In this document: positions 23,501 to 35,500 of the stretch, piece after piece
How the letters are laid out: every line of letters starts with the position of its first letter
How positions within the stretch are numbered: position 1 is the first letter of the stretch
Source of the DNA: Ornithodoros turicata
Taxonomy: Eukaryota > Arthropoda > Arachnida > Ixodida > Argasidae
Direction of reading: 5' to 3'
DNA length: 64,000 nucleotides
Assembly (NCBI RefSeq): GCF_037126465.1
Contig: NC_088203.1
Span: 95,976,668-96,040,667, forward strand
Notes under the pieces: generated by a model
What the model was told of the DNA's origin: nothing
Database searches by the model: none
What the model saw: only the letters and a program-made list of their open reading frames with translations
Translations under genes and position numbers: made by a program

Positions 23501-26500
23501 GTCAGCCGCTTGAGGACGGCCAGCTTGAGCAGCTTCTGGCAGCCCTGATCTGTGACACCGAGTGCAGCCAAGGTGAGCTCGGGCCGCCGCACGGAATCCA
23601 AGCCCGCGCATGAGGCTGACCTGCTCACTGTGCTACTTACGTACTGACCTTCTTGTGGACTACTCTAGCTAGTGCCACGCTGTGTCTTCCTGTTGAACCT
23701 TACCGCAAGGCTCACACATCTCTGCGTGCTTGCTGCCTGCCATGAGCTCGCATGGCAACACTAGTCTTGACCCTTTCGCATGATAGACGTTGTAAATTCC
23801 TCTGCAGCGTACACGTGCCTGGAAACCAAAGAGATGCATGAAGGGATATGCGTGTATATTGTTGTGCTGAAGGGCACCACGTGCGATGCATCACTGCCTT
23901 TCGTGTTCATATCTAGAGTGTTTACGCGAACTGCAAAGTATTGTTGGAGATGTGAACCAGGGAATTTTTTCAGAGAGACTAGCGGATCGTTTTCCCACGT
24001 TTTGAATTGTGTACCAAAGTCCTTGTACAGTGTGTGCCCTTTATACGGCAGGTCGTTTATACGAGATTATTGTATGTATATAAGAGGTTTTACAATATTA
24101 AACAGATTTTTAAAGCGCCACGTGGCGTCCGACATGTCTGCGATTGTCCGCGAGTAGGTTGCCACCTTTCGGCCCTATCGAATCAGAGCAAATGCGCCAT
24201 GGGTGAGTGAAGACGACTTTGCCAGGACACTTGTGGAGAAGGAGAAATTACAGCTGAAGGTATTTTCCGTACTTACGCATTTATGTTGCAAGCACCGAAA
24301 AAAAAAAAGAATACAAGAAACGCACGCGGCTTTGTGAAGCGTTACTGGGCTGTTACCGTGTCTACGTTTTTTGTACTAAGCACACCGATCTATGCGTTGG
24401 TTGCGCATGTTCTCAGTACCGTCCCTCATCGCCTCTACAGGGTTAGCGGACTTATGCACGATTCCCTTGTAGATGTGTGCACAACTGACCTTTTAGATTT
24501 CCGAACATTTGACAAGAGCTTGAATGTTAAGCGCTACAGCCCGGGAAAATCTAGCGAAGGGGTGCCAACCTTTTATGCCTGTGTGACGAGACGGGCTTCC
24601 CTATTGACCTCCGTGTAAGCACAGGTCAAGCATTAATAGTTGGAATAGTTTTACCCCACTTGGGATCACGCACCAGAAAATATAAAATGAAGGCCAGCTT
24701 GGATCGCGTGCAGCATTGGGAGTGGTAGCCGTTCAGATAAGAAAAAGGGAGTTCCAGGAAGTTACTGTGGATCTTTATTCCGTTGCTGGCGTTCTTTATT
24801 GAGCGTGACATTAACTTCCTGTAGAAGGGGTGGCTGTCATATCTGGTTGTTGTGTTTGAAGCGTGGCAAAAACGGCGAGTGGCTTGGTCTTCATCTGAAC
24901 GCACCACTGTCCGAACCGCACCAAAGTATGCTGTCTGGATGGCACGGTGTTTTCAAACTTAGCAGCCCTCACTGGGAAATCGTGAACACAAAGTGCGTGT
25001 GACTTTGCACAGATGCCCCTCTATCGCTGTCGGACAACCGCACGCCTGCACGTATGACGTCACGAACGCATTAAGGTTGCCGCTGCGGCTGTTTTGATGC
25101 ACCACAAAAGTTAAGTTCATCCTTGATCCAGGTGCTCTTACGAGATTACGTCCCGGATATCTTATTTCTGTTTGTTATGAATCATCTTCGTGCATGCAGA
25201 TTGTATCGGAGTGTATAGCGATCTTTATGTAAGCATACTGTTGTACACAACTGGCCTCACGGAAGTAAACGCTAAGCCGCACCGCCAGACAAAGTCCACA
25301 GGTAGCGTTTGCTGAGCTTTTGCTCTGTTCCACGCTAAACGTGAGCACGCGAGCAAGAACACTTCAGTTCCGCAAAGGCAAGGGAATTATGCATGTCTGA
25401 TTACTCGAAGGCTTCGTGTCTTTTGAAATGAGCGTGCCGCACGGGAAGACGTCCTCTAGGAAAGGTACACACTCCTAGTCTTATCTACTATTCGCTTCTT
25501 TCGCACAAACGACGTGTGTGTATACAACTGGCGATTGTTCATCTCGAGCATTTCCTTACAAGTCGTTCCGCTCCATAATATGTCCACGGGTTCTTGTGTG
25601 TGGGAGAGTTCGTGTGCACCCCGGCTCGACGGTGCTTAGCAAATGTTATATTCCTTTTTGTACGTGTTACCCGCACTGTATACGTGTGTCTTAGCTGCTT
25701 GCAATAGCTAACATTTCACTATACAACGAGGACAGCTAGGGCCGGCGAGAGAAATTACGGGCCCTGGAATGACTGCCACCCAGACTCCCCTCCTATAACT
25801 TCTCCTGGTGCTAGCAGCAGTCGTGCATTGGGTCGCGCGGGCCCCGGGTCTCTACCCCCGTTGACCCTCCCCCCTCCTCTCGCCAGCCCTGAGGACAGCA
25901 CCACAACTGCAGTCAACAGAAACAAAACAAAAAAAAGGTTGTGTCTCGCAACATGTGGCCTTTATAAGAAAGTCCCCAATTCAGAGGCCCTTGTTAGACT
26001 TTGGATATGTGTTGTTGTTGCTCCGCGCGTTTTATGTCCAGTGCAACATAACTGCATGCTGTATTCAGAGCTGCTCTGAAGGGGGGGGGTACGAAAGGGG
26101 AAGGCGCCCGTGGCGTCTGCGTCTGCCCAGAGGGGCGCCAGAAGGCAGAGGGAGGGAGAAGGGAAGGGAGAGGAAGGGAAGCTCACAAGATTGGCTAATA
26201 AAGCGAGAACCGAAATAATTTTCACTATGAAATATAGAATAGAATGTTTCACCGTCTCACTTTTTTTAGTTCGCATTTTTTCTGTAGATTTTTGATGTGC
26301 AGAACATTTATGCGACACTCCACGTGTGCGTAGCCAGAGATGGAGAGCGCATGTGTTAATTTTGTCCTCAATTATTTTTGCTTTCTCTCGCTGTGCGAAC
26401 TCTTGATGCCTAAGGGCTCGCAGGGTACTGTAAAATTAATAAAAAATAAGTAAATACATTTAGACAGTGCTTCTGGGGCTGGAGCGTGCGCTTCACGATC

Positions 26501-29500
26501 CCCCTACCCCAGACGGAAGAAGGAAGACAACTCTTGCTGCTCCGTATCTGATCACGTTGGCAACTTCCTTAACGTTTCTTTTAAATTCTACTGTCACGGT
26601 GACATAGCTGGCCTGGAAGGCCCAAATGTTCTCATCCAGTCCACGTGCAGCAAGATAAACTTGGCTGTAATGATACATCCAATCGACCTCATCAACGGTA
26701 GCGGGGATGTCCCCTCACTCTGATAAGGGATTCAGACCAGAGATTAAGTACGTGATGTCAACTGCCGTACGCGCATGCGTTTCTTTGACGACAGGGGGTG
26801 TTACTGTCATATTTAACAATGATGTTCATATTTGACTCGTCGGAGACTTTCATGCCGTTGGGCTCATTGTATCCCGTGATTCTTCGACTCGTTTTGTTTG
26901 TCTTCTGCTTTGTTTGTGTGAAACGATACTTTGCTGTCGTCATGGAACGACGCAAAAGAAGGAAGGAGTCTGACGGTAAGAACGATGTCGTAAACAGTGA
27001 GTTTTAAGGGAGTTTTAGTATAGCGTACTGTCGCCTTTGCGTACGTAAGGGATATCGTAGTAGTTCTGCTCAATGCGCAAAGCTCTGCTTGTGTCTTGCG
27101 CACAATCCCCAACGCTATCCTTTACGTAAGCAAAGGCGACAGTGGACGTTACACTAAAACTCGCTGATATCGAGGGGATAATAAGATGCATGATGCGCGA
27201 AGCCACAGTAATTCTAGGGCACCTATCAACTTTTGCATGGACAGTTGCTTGGCATTAAATTTTTTGGCGTGCTTTTATAACGGCTGATGAACAATAACGC
27301 GGAACAAGCGGAACTAGTGGTGTTTTCTCTCCCAAAGCTTGTTTTCTTGCAGACATTTTGAAGGAGAAATTCTAATGTGCTCAGCCAACCGCAAGGCCTA
27401 CACCGTGCGCGTTCCAGAACGTCGTTCCGGTTGACGCGATAATGAAATGACAGCTGACCAAAGTAGGACGTGGTTCTTATTCTAGCCTGCCTCAAAATAT
27501 GACGTAAAAATTGCAGTTTAATGTCAGTCGTTCCGTTGATTGACGTCTATTCAGAACGGGGGTGATACCCTCGCTTGGACTAGCACAATTTCGGGTATAA
27601 TATACGTATCGGAAAACAGGCATCTGGGTACCCGGGTAGAAATAAGCGTGTACTTAGACACAGAAATGCAGAGCAGAGGATGACAACGTTTGTGTTCCTA
27701 TAAGCACAGGTGCCTATGCAAGGATGTAGGAAGAGTTGGTCCTGGAAAAATATGGTCGCTGGTTGTGTGGGCGAAAAAAAAAAGGACCCCTCGGTTCCTT
27801 CGCGCCGAAAAATACAAGGGTGTGGTTGCGGGTAGCCGATGAAACGCATCACAACCGACAGAGTTACGATACGCTCTCTGGATTTGAGACTTTTTTTTTT
27901 TTTTTCAATAATAATAATTTTATTTGTGCCCAAGAACAGCCATAAGGGCTTTAGTGTTGCCGCACATCACGACATATTACAAAACACATAATAAACAAAC
28001 ATACATAAACATATCACACGCACAGAAAACATACATTGAACACGAATAAAAAAAACATTCAGAAATAGGGCGGTGTACGATAGAAAACAACGCTATATAC
28101 CGATAGATGGTCATTATGAGTATCATTCCCAGCATATAATTACTTGGAATTCAGATAATACCAGGAGAAGTAACCTCACGTTTGGAGGATGCACTGGAGG
28201 CGGAACAAAGGTCACACGACGAAGGAATTACGAGAATTTGATAACGAGTAATAGGATCCGATGGGAATTTTTTTTTTCAACGTAAAATGTGTGTGTATAT
28301 GTGTTCATCGATAATAAAATATGCGCGCCATCAATGAGTTCGCTGGATGCTAGTATTCCTTCCGCTACTTTTCAGACACTGGTTTTACAGTAGTCCCCTG
28401 CATCTTCTCTGTGTCGATGTTTATGGACAATAAAAGCTGTACGCCCTTTCATTCATTGTTTCAGTCCCCTTGCAACTCCGCTTTTGCTGAAGGTACCGTT
28501 CATCGACATAGAAAGTAGAGAGTTTTAATACATCGTACGCTATCGCTATCGTAAGGGATAGCGTTGGTGGTTCTGCGAAGCTCTTTCTGTTACGGGCGTC
28601 CGCGGAACCACCAACGCTATCCTTTACGTAAGCAAAGGCGATAGCGTACGATCTACTAAAACTCTCTAGTGTGAAAGAAAGAATGTAAAACCTGTCTGAC
28701 CAACAATAGGAAAATACCAGTATCCAGGTTGAGTTGGGAACTACATCCGACGACCCCCACGTACAGCGAGCATTGGTACGAATAATAATAATACAGAAGG
28801 TATAACGCGCCATATTCGTGACTACTTTGTAATACCTCCATTTATAGAAGAACGCAGGTACCATTTTTCCAACTTATCTGCCCCAGGAATACGCAGGACT
28901 TAAAGAACCGCTTCCTACTCTTGTCTCGTTTTCTGTACTCCACGGAATAAAAGAGGAACAGACTCAATACCGCAATCCGTTCAATACAACCGGTGCAGCG
29001 AATTAACATTAACGTCAATATTAATTTTGTTGTGGTGGTGCTAGTTGAGGGGCTCGCCGTTGTTGGCCTCACAGAGGGGAGCAAAGTCACGACTGACGCC
29101 TCGGGGGAATGTGCGTCCTGGGCCGACTTCTAAGGGAACTGTGCCGACATATGTCTAAAAGCGTCTGAGGAAAACCCAGGAAAAACCCCAGACAGCACTG
29201 CACAGCACAACCAATTTTAAAAAGCCTATGTCCCCCTGTTTCCACAAATCAGGAGGCCAAATCTATGTTCGCTATTTTTTTTTTTTTTTCGGCTGTCCAC
29301 AACGACGCGCTCTTGAATGTTAGGGCGCATAGAAACCTGTGGGACCATTATTTCCCGCCACGCAACCAGGGGCCATTTCTTCCGGAACCTCCTATATGAA
29401 CATGCGCAAGCATGCTCTCAACCTCTGATGTTCATGAGTTGCACAACTATCTTAGATGAGTCGCGATGTCGCTCCTGTAGCGGTCCTATACATAACCCCC

Positions 29501-32500
29501 ACAGAGTACACCCAGCACTGTAGTCAGAAAAATATTTCGAGAGGGGTTGTACAGAAACTTTACACGGGGAAGTGTATTTCACTCTCATTTTCCCTTTCCC
29601 AAATGCACTACCAAAGTTACGTTCTCGAGTAGGGGGTTCAACCCCCCCCCCCCCCCACACACACACACACACGCACACACCTTCTGGCTGCACCACGGAG
29701 TACAGATGCATAAGTTATGTCCACAGTGCTACAGTGCTCAAGTAAATGACAATGACCAACTCTCAGTTTGTGTCTTTGTATGATATGGATCGATATGTAT
29801 GCAACCCAGTTACACAACTCAATACTTGAAATGCAGAAAAAGTAACGTTTATCGTCACGTTTTATTTTATTTGGACTACCACAACGAATCACGGTTTGTT
29901 GGATAGGACTTCTGCAATTTGAAAAGGCGCAATATGATTAGCACACTGAAGATTCAGTAGTAGGCAACACTTTCCTTAGTCTGGGCTGGGGTGCACAAAG
30001 GACGGGACAACGAACGAGGGACGAGACTATATTATATGTTTTTACACTGAAGATGCTGATACCAAATCGTAATCATACTGTAACTAGTTCCACTCTAGAT
30101 ACCGCATACCCAGAGCACAGCACGGAGATCCCTCAAGAGAAAGACCAACAGCAATAACACTAGGAAATAACCTTCCCAGATACGTGTTTCACTCTGAATG
30201 TAAACAACGCAGAACGTTCTCTTGATCTTCCGACAAAAACATTTGTTTAACCTCTGGAACGTTTTACAGAACAGCGAAACTGTCAGTTCTGTGTTCTGAC
30301 CCTTCCTGCTATGGGCCATGCACCGGGATAAAAACTGCGGGCGGCAAGAACATCTTGCGTGCCACGGAGGTTTTGTTTATGTTTCGGTTTCGGTTTCGAT
30401 GTATCAGTTTCGTGGTTTCGTGTTTGCTTCCTTGTGGTGTGTTTCTATTTTGTAGATGCAGAGACGCTGTTGTAGCTTCAAATGACTGTTTCTTGATGTG
30501 TTTGATAACGATAATTTTCGAAAAATAGTCTTTTTTTGAGCAGCCGAATCAAAACTATCTGTGTCGCTCGGTGTCGCTGCTGTCGTTTCAACGTTTTATT
30601 TTTGTTATCGTCGCCACATAAGTTTGTTTGGAGGCTGATGAATACGAAGTATTTTTGTATTTGTGTAGTGTTTAGCTGTATACATTTGGAACATCGGAGG
30701 CAGTATTAGGTACGGCAGACTGTGTCATATCAGGCCTGTGATTCATGCTTGTGTGTTTGTACATTTGAGCTGTTCCGGTGGAAATGATAACAGCCGCTCC
30801 CGTGTTCGTTAGAGTTTGCAATGAGAGGATGCACGTCTGCTCAAAGAAGCGGGAATCGGAACTATTTTCATGCTGATAAAAGTTTCGTTAGTTAAATAGG
30901 CAGTTTCACTTTTTTTGCACCGACCTTTCTCTTGTGCGCTTTCCGGATTATATGCAATGCCCAGGGGCAGTACAAGTTGGAAGCCAGGCAGTGAATCATC
31001 ACCCGTTTTCGATTTTCGGTTGGAAAATTCCGCGGTGTGTAACTTTCTCCCCATGCATAAATATACAGAATGTTCGACCTGCAATACATCTGTGCCGTTT
31101 GCGTTTCGTTGTAATTTTCTGTCGTCGCATGTGGTGCCCTAGTTTGTTCCGTTGCTGACATTGCATTAAGCTGCTGCCCCGAATCTTTCGAACGCTACAG
31201 TTGCGAAACTCGAGCTTTCCTGCATAAAATACACGGCGAGCTGACTAGTACCATTTTTCCTAAATTTTCTTCAAGCTTTTGCTGAAGAGTGTGCATTGCT
31301 TGTCATACCGTGCAATCGCATTGCGTAGATATCGTTAACATCATTTGCATGGCCAGTATTTTATTCGAACGCTTTATCACGATTGGATTACCTAGCGTCA
31401 GTGCTTCACGTCTGGCGCGGTGTTGCCAAGTCGAGCTGTTTATGCTTGTCAGGTAGCTGCTTTCACCGCATTGCAGCAAGACGTGTCTGCTTTCACTGAT
31501 GTCATGTTCTGTATACTGTTCCAGGTCCCAGCGATGTAGGCAATAGGTGAGCTTATATCATGCTTAGCATCTGTGTGAGGACTGTGATACAGTACCTCAA
31601 CAGCTCGCCTTTCGAATGCTTTCCCAGGATGTCTAAAACAGAAGATGCGGCTACAGAACACCTTACAGCTGGAGCAGACTCAGAGTCCAGCAGTACAGCA
31701 GAAGGTCGTGCAGAAAGGATCGCAAGGTAGCCTTTGTTAATCATTTTTACACTTGTACTTTGGCAATTTTGAATAGTTTTGTGCTTGGGAATTCTGATCA
31801 AGCAGAGAGTGTACAGGGGTGGATCCAGGATTTTTCTGCAGGGGGGTCTAGTCTTGGACAGCATGCCACATACTCCTGCCTAATATCAATTGAAGCACTC
31901 GGTGACGACCGAAATTGAGGAGGGTTCAGAACATCCTGGCCTGCCCCCTAGATCAGCCTCTGGGTACCTATGACCATTTTGTCAAGCTTCACACCTGACA
32001 CAGAGAAACCTATCTATCTTCACATATACAAAACGATATATAGAGATTTGCGTGCTTGAATTACAAGTAAAATGTTCTGAATCGATTATTCATACTAAAA
32101 TGGTTGGGGCATCTAGTTCTAATCGCAAGCTTTCATGTAGAATCTGCACTTCATCAGGAGCATTATTTGTAGCAAAAGCAGGCAGAGAACTTTGAGCATG
32201 CATAAAACTGTTTATCAGCCAAGCAAGCTACACAAGTCTACAGAGAAGAAAATTATGAAGCATCGCCCACTGGTCATCTTGTAAACCTTTTTGGAGAGCT
32301 GGGGATTGAGGTCATTTGTCGGCAGTGGATGTGGAAAGTCGCTGGCACAACTTCCAGAATGAAAATCTCTGATTTGGTCTTGACTACGCTGAGTAAGATA
32401 CGCAAAGTGTACCACAGCCAAACCAAAAATCTGGGTTTGTGACTATAGCAAAGGCTTAGAGGTACTGGAAGTCATTCATTTGCAGCTGGTACCCTCGATT

Positions 32501-35500
32501 GCTTTTAATCCTTCGATTTAAATCTTAGGTATAAAAGGCAGAGACGGGAAGAGCTGTCATCAAAATATGGTGGAGGGGCTTCGGCTGCAGCACCCTGTGC
32601 ATCCAGTGCAGCGAGCAATCCAAAGGGTGATTCCTCTAAAGAACACGTCACAGTGCCAGAAAGAAAATCGAGCATTCCGAATGTCCGTATGACAAAAGCT
32701 GCGAGGTAATATAACACACGTTTAATCGTACCAAAGAAACTTATTTGAACAGAGTATCTCATGCTTCCATGTTACCTTGTTTAGTGTTTACTTAGCTATC
32801 TTATATTAAATTGCAACCTGCGCAATGTCTTACAGAAGTATGAACATAGGAAACCAGTCAAGCCGACTGAATGCGCTCCCCGACAGCTTTTGTGACGAAT
32901 TATAGTGTAAAATGTTTAAGCTGTTTATTACGGAGAATTGTTGCATATGTCAATGTGGGAGAAGTAAGCAGCAGTGATGGCCACTAACTACTTCTACAGT
33001 AGTTTAACTATAACTACTAACTACTTTTCAGGGGAGGTAGTTAAAACTACTTACGTTACTACTTACTACGTTGTCCATCAACACCAATCCTATTCTATAG
33101 CATTCTTGGACACCTAAATATGAATCACAAGCAGTGATAAAAGCAAAGTTTTAGTACGCATGCACCTCCGTTCTCATCAAACAAGTTGGCCAAAGTAAAA
33201 GTAAGGAAACACAATCGTGCTGTAAAGCTTGCGGCAAAATCGGAAGCAGTTGGCACCTGCAGTAACCTAACTACTGTAGTTAACTACTCGAAATAGTAGT
33301 TTAACTAGTAGTTGTCACTACATTTCTGCATGTAGTTGATAACTACTTTTTAACTACAATCAGGTAGTTTAACTACTAGTTTAACTACATGTAGTTAACT
33401 ACTGGCCATCAGTGGCAAGCAGGGTGCAAAAAAATTTCTGTTCACCATGAAGACGAAACAAAAAGCAGGCTTGCTGCTGCTTGCCATTCTCATTGCTACC
33501 ACTGTGGAACATGTTTTAAACTTACTGCTGTCATATTGTTCCTGCAGGATTATTTATTTACTTTTTTTCCGTTCCAGACTACGTGCACTTCAAATTTCTG
33601 CAAATGCTCATGCTGCAATGGGTACGCAGGTTCTTTTTTTTTTCTTTTGTAATACCATGCTCAACATTGAACATTGCCTCCAGATCCATACTCCAAAGTA
33701 GAACACAGTAGTCATCGTCAGCCACAGCCCACTTCCGACAGGCATGGTTTGAAACCCTTAGATGTGAATGACAACGTCCAAACATCAAAAGTAAGGCATA
33801 CGGTACAGTGTTGCTGCTCTGTCGATGAAGAATGCGTGTGTAGTACTGAGATGCTCCAAAATACAGCACACTGCCAGTCGTGGAGGGCGTGTTGCCAATG
33901 GGACAGCAAATCATGGGAGCGTGATGGACAGGGGCTGTAAACCAAAGTCTTCTGTCAACGGAGTATCCACCCACGCACCAATGTCGTCTGCTGTACCATC
34001 ATCGGGTAGGTTAACACTATTCATGTCACCTGTGCATTGCTGCACAAATGGGTTGCGTTACTTCCGTTGAATTGGTACCTACTTTGTGAATTTGATTTTC
34101 ACTAGCCATTTTATATTGCTTAAATGCACTTTTACTGCATGAGTTGACTGGAGCCAGTATTACGGGAAATGGGGCATTTTGTGATTCTTTCTTATAACTT
34201 CGCGTGCTGATGAAACTTAAAAAAAAGATGCTTCCACATAAGTGTGCTTCAAGTCGCATCAAGAGCAAGCTTCGAAAGACAATTTGTAGGTTGATGAGGC
34301 ATTTTTCGCGTGTGCAGCCGTAGCGCATGGCCTTTGTACCAATGCTGCAGACAGCTAGCCGCAGGGTTTGGGAGTAGGTTGCAGTGTGCATGTGCAGCAC
34401 AGCTGCTAGTGAGTGCAGTCACACAGCAAACAGATCGTAGACATAAAAGCAGAGTATACAGCGCCGCTGTTGCAAGGTGGTGTATGTCCCAAACCAGCCT
34501 TGGAAGCAGTCTAAAACTAAGGCTAATGCGGCACTGGCGCCTGCACAGGCCTTCACTCGTGTGTTACGGTTAAGTTTGATGGCAGGTGTACATCAGTGAA
34601 TAGATCTTTTATAATTGCTTATGTACATGCGCAATATGCCTTCGGCCTCGGAGGTGCTGAAGAACATTCCCTGCGCACTCAACAGATGGTGCAGCATGGG
34701 CATGCGAAACACACCTTTCCAGAGCACAGCCCAGAGTCAATTTTTGTGGTTGAGTCTCGTACACGTGGGTTTGTTTTGGCACCCGGCTAGAGTGGTTCGA
34801 TCCAAAGCAGTGGCAAGCTTAGGAGAGAGGCACATTATAAATAAGCAAAAGCTATTTTGGTACAACTCAAATGTATTAAAAGCATAAGAAAGCTTTCAGA
34901 TAACAGTAGTGATGGGTTGTCTGCCATAAAAAGCACAATATTTACCTCCCTAAAATTTCAAAATTGGGTGCAACCTAGAAATGTTGCAATTGTGGTCTTG
35001 TACTTGTTGTAGTTAGACGTGATGTATGTCTGTGTTAGCAGGTTGCATGTGTTCAAGCTTTCATTTTGTTTCTTTGGAAGTGAATATCAGAAGTGCAAAG
35101 CATACTTTCAATTTGAATTTCAAGAAAAACACGTCTGCAGCAAACCATTTGCAATGCAGCCCAACGTGCCTGCTTTTAAGCTCCTTTATTTCTATCTGAG
35201 AGTTTTGTTTTTGTGCCTGACATTTCCTGCCACTAACCTTGCAAGGGATTTTATTGGCTCTTCCTCGTTTAATTCCTACGTCTTCGTGTTTATTTTGTCA
35301 ACTGCATATTTTTGTTGACAATGCCACCAGGGAGAAAGTGGGACGCCCTTATTATAAAGAGAGGCCAAGTTGTCTCGTGGGCAGGGTCCTCCTCGTTCCA
35401 AAGTGGTTGACAGGGTTGCAGGATTTTTGTGAAAGGTTGCAGCTTAGGCTGGAAGCATGGGAGGGTGGGGAGACTTTTTGGCCCACTTCCAGGTAGTGTG

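Larger units (their letters stand above)
23573..31524. other. svil intron 2 (about 8 kb)
   Basis: No exon with matching phase was found before 31525. It contains palindromic MITEs at 27010 and 28517, an antisense SINE at 29041, a non-LTR 3' tail near 26400, C and CA runs at 29641-29680, and unidentified sequence elsewhere. At 30350-31520 the composition is less repetitive; an upstream exon for a short isoform starting at 31629 could be there but I cannot define one. Confidence 0.5.

Noticed and set aside
23573..23613. Termination of a separate two-exon gene at 23611
   Set aside because: The consensus donor at 23573 and the phase-perfect microexon at 31525 favour continuation into supervillin, though the short form is kept as an alternative.
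29641..29682. CRISPR-like or structured repeat
   Set aside because: It is simple poly-C and CA microsatellite sequence; the genome is eukaryotic.
30915..31158. Possible zinc-finger (THAP-like) fragment
   Set aside because: Cysteine spacing in [15 protein letters not shown] and its surroundings does not match the THAP pattern, and both strands are open over the same stretch.
33825..34070. Continuous 81-codon frame across exon 8
   Set aside because: Only the 33867-34005 part fits the svil splicing phase; the rest is intronic.
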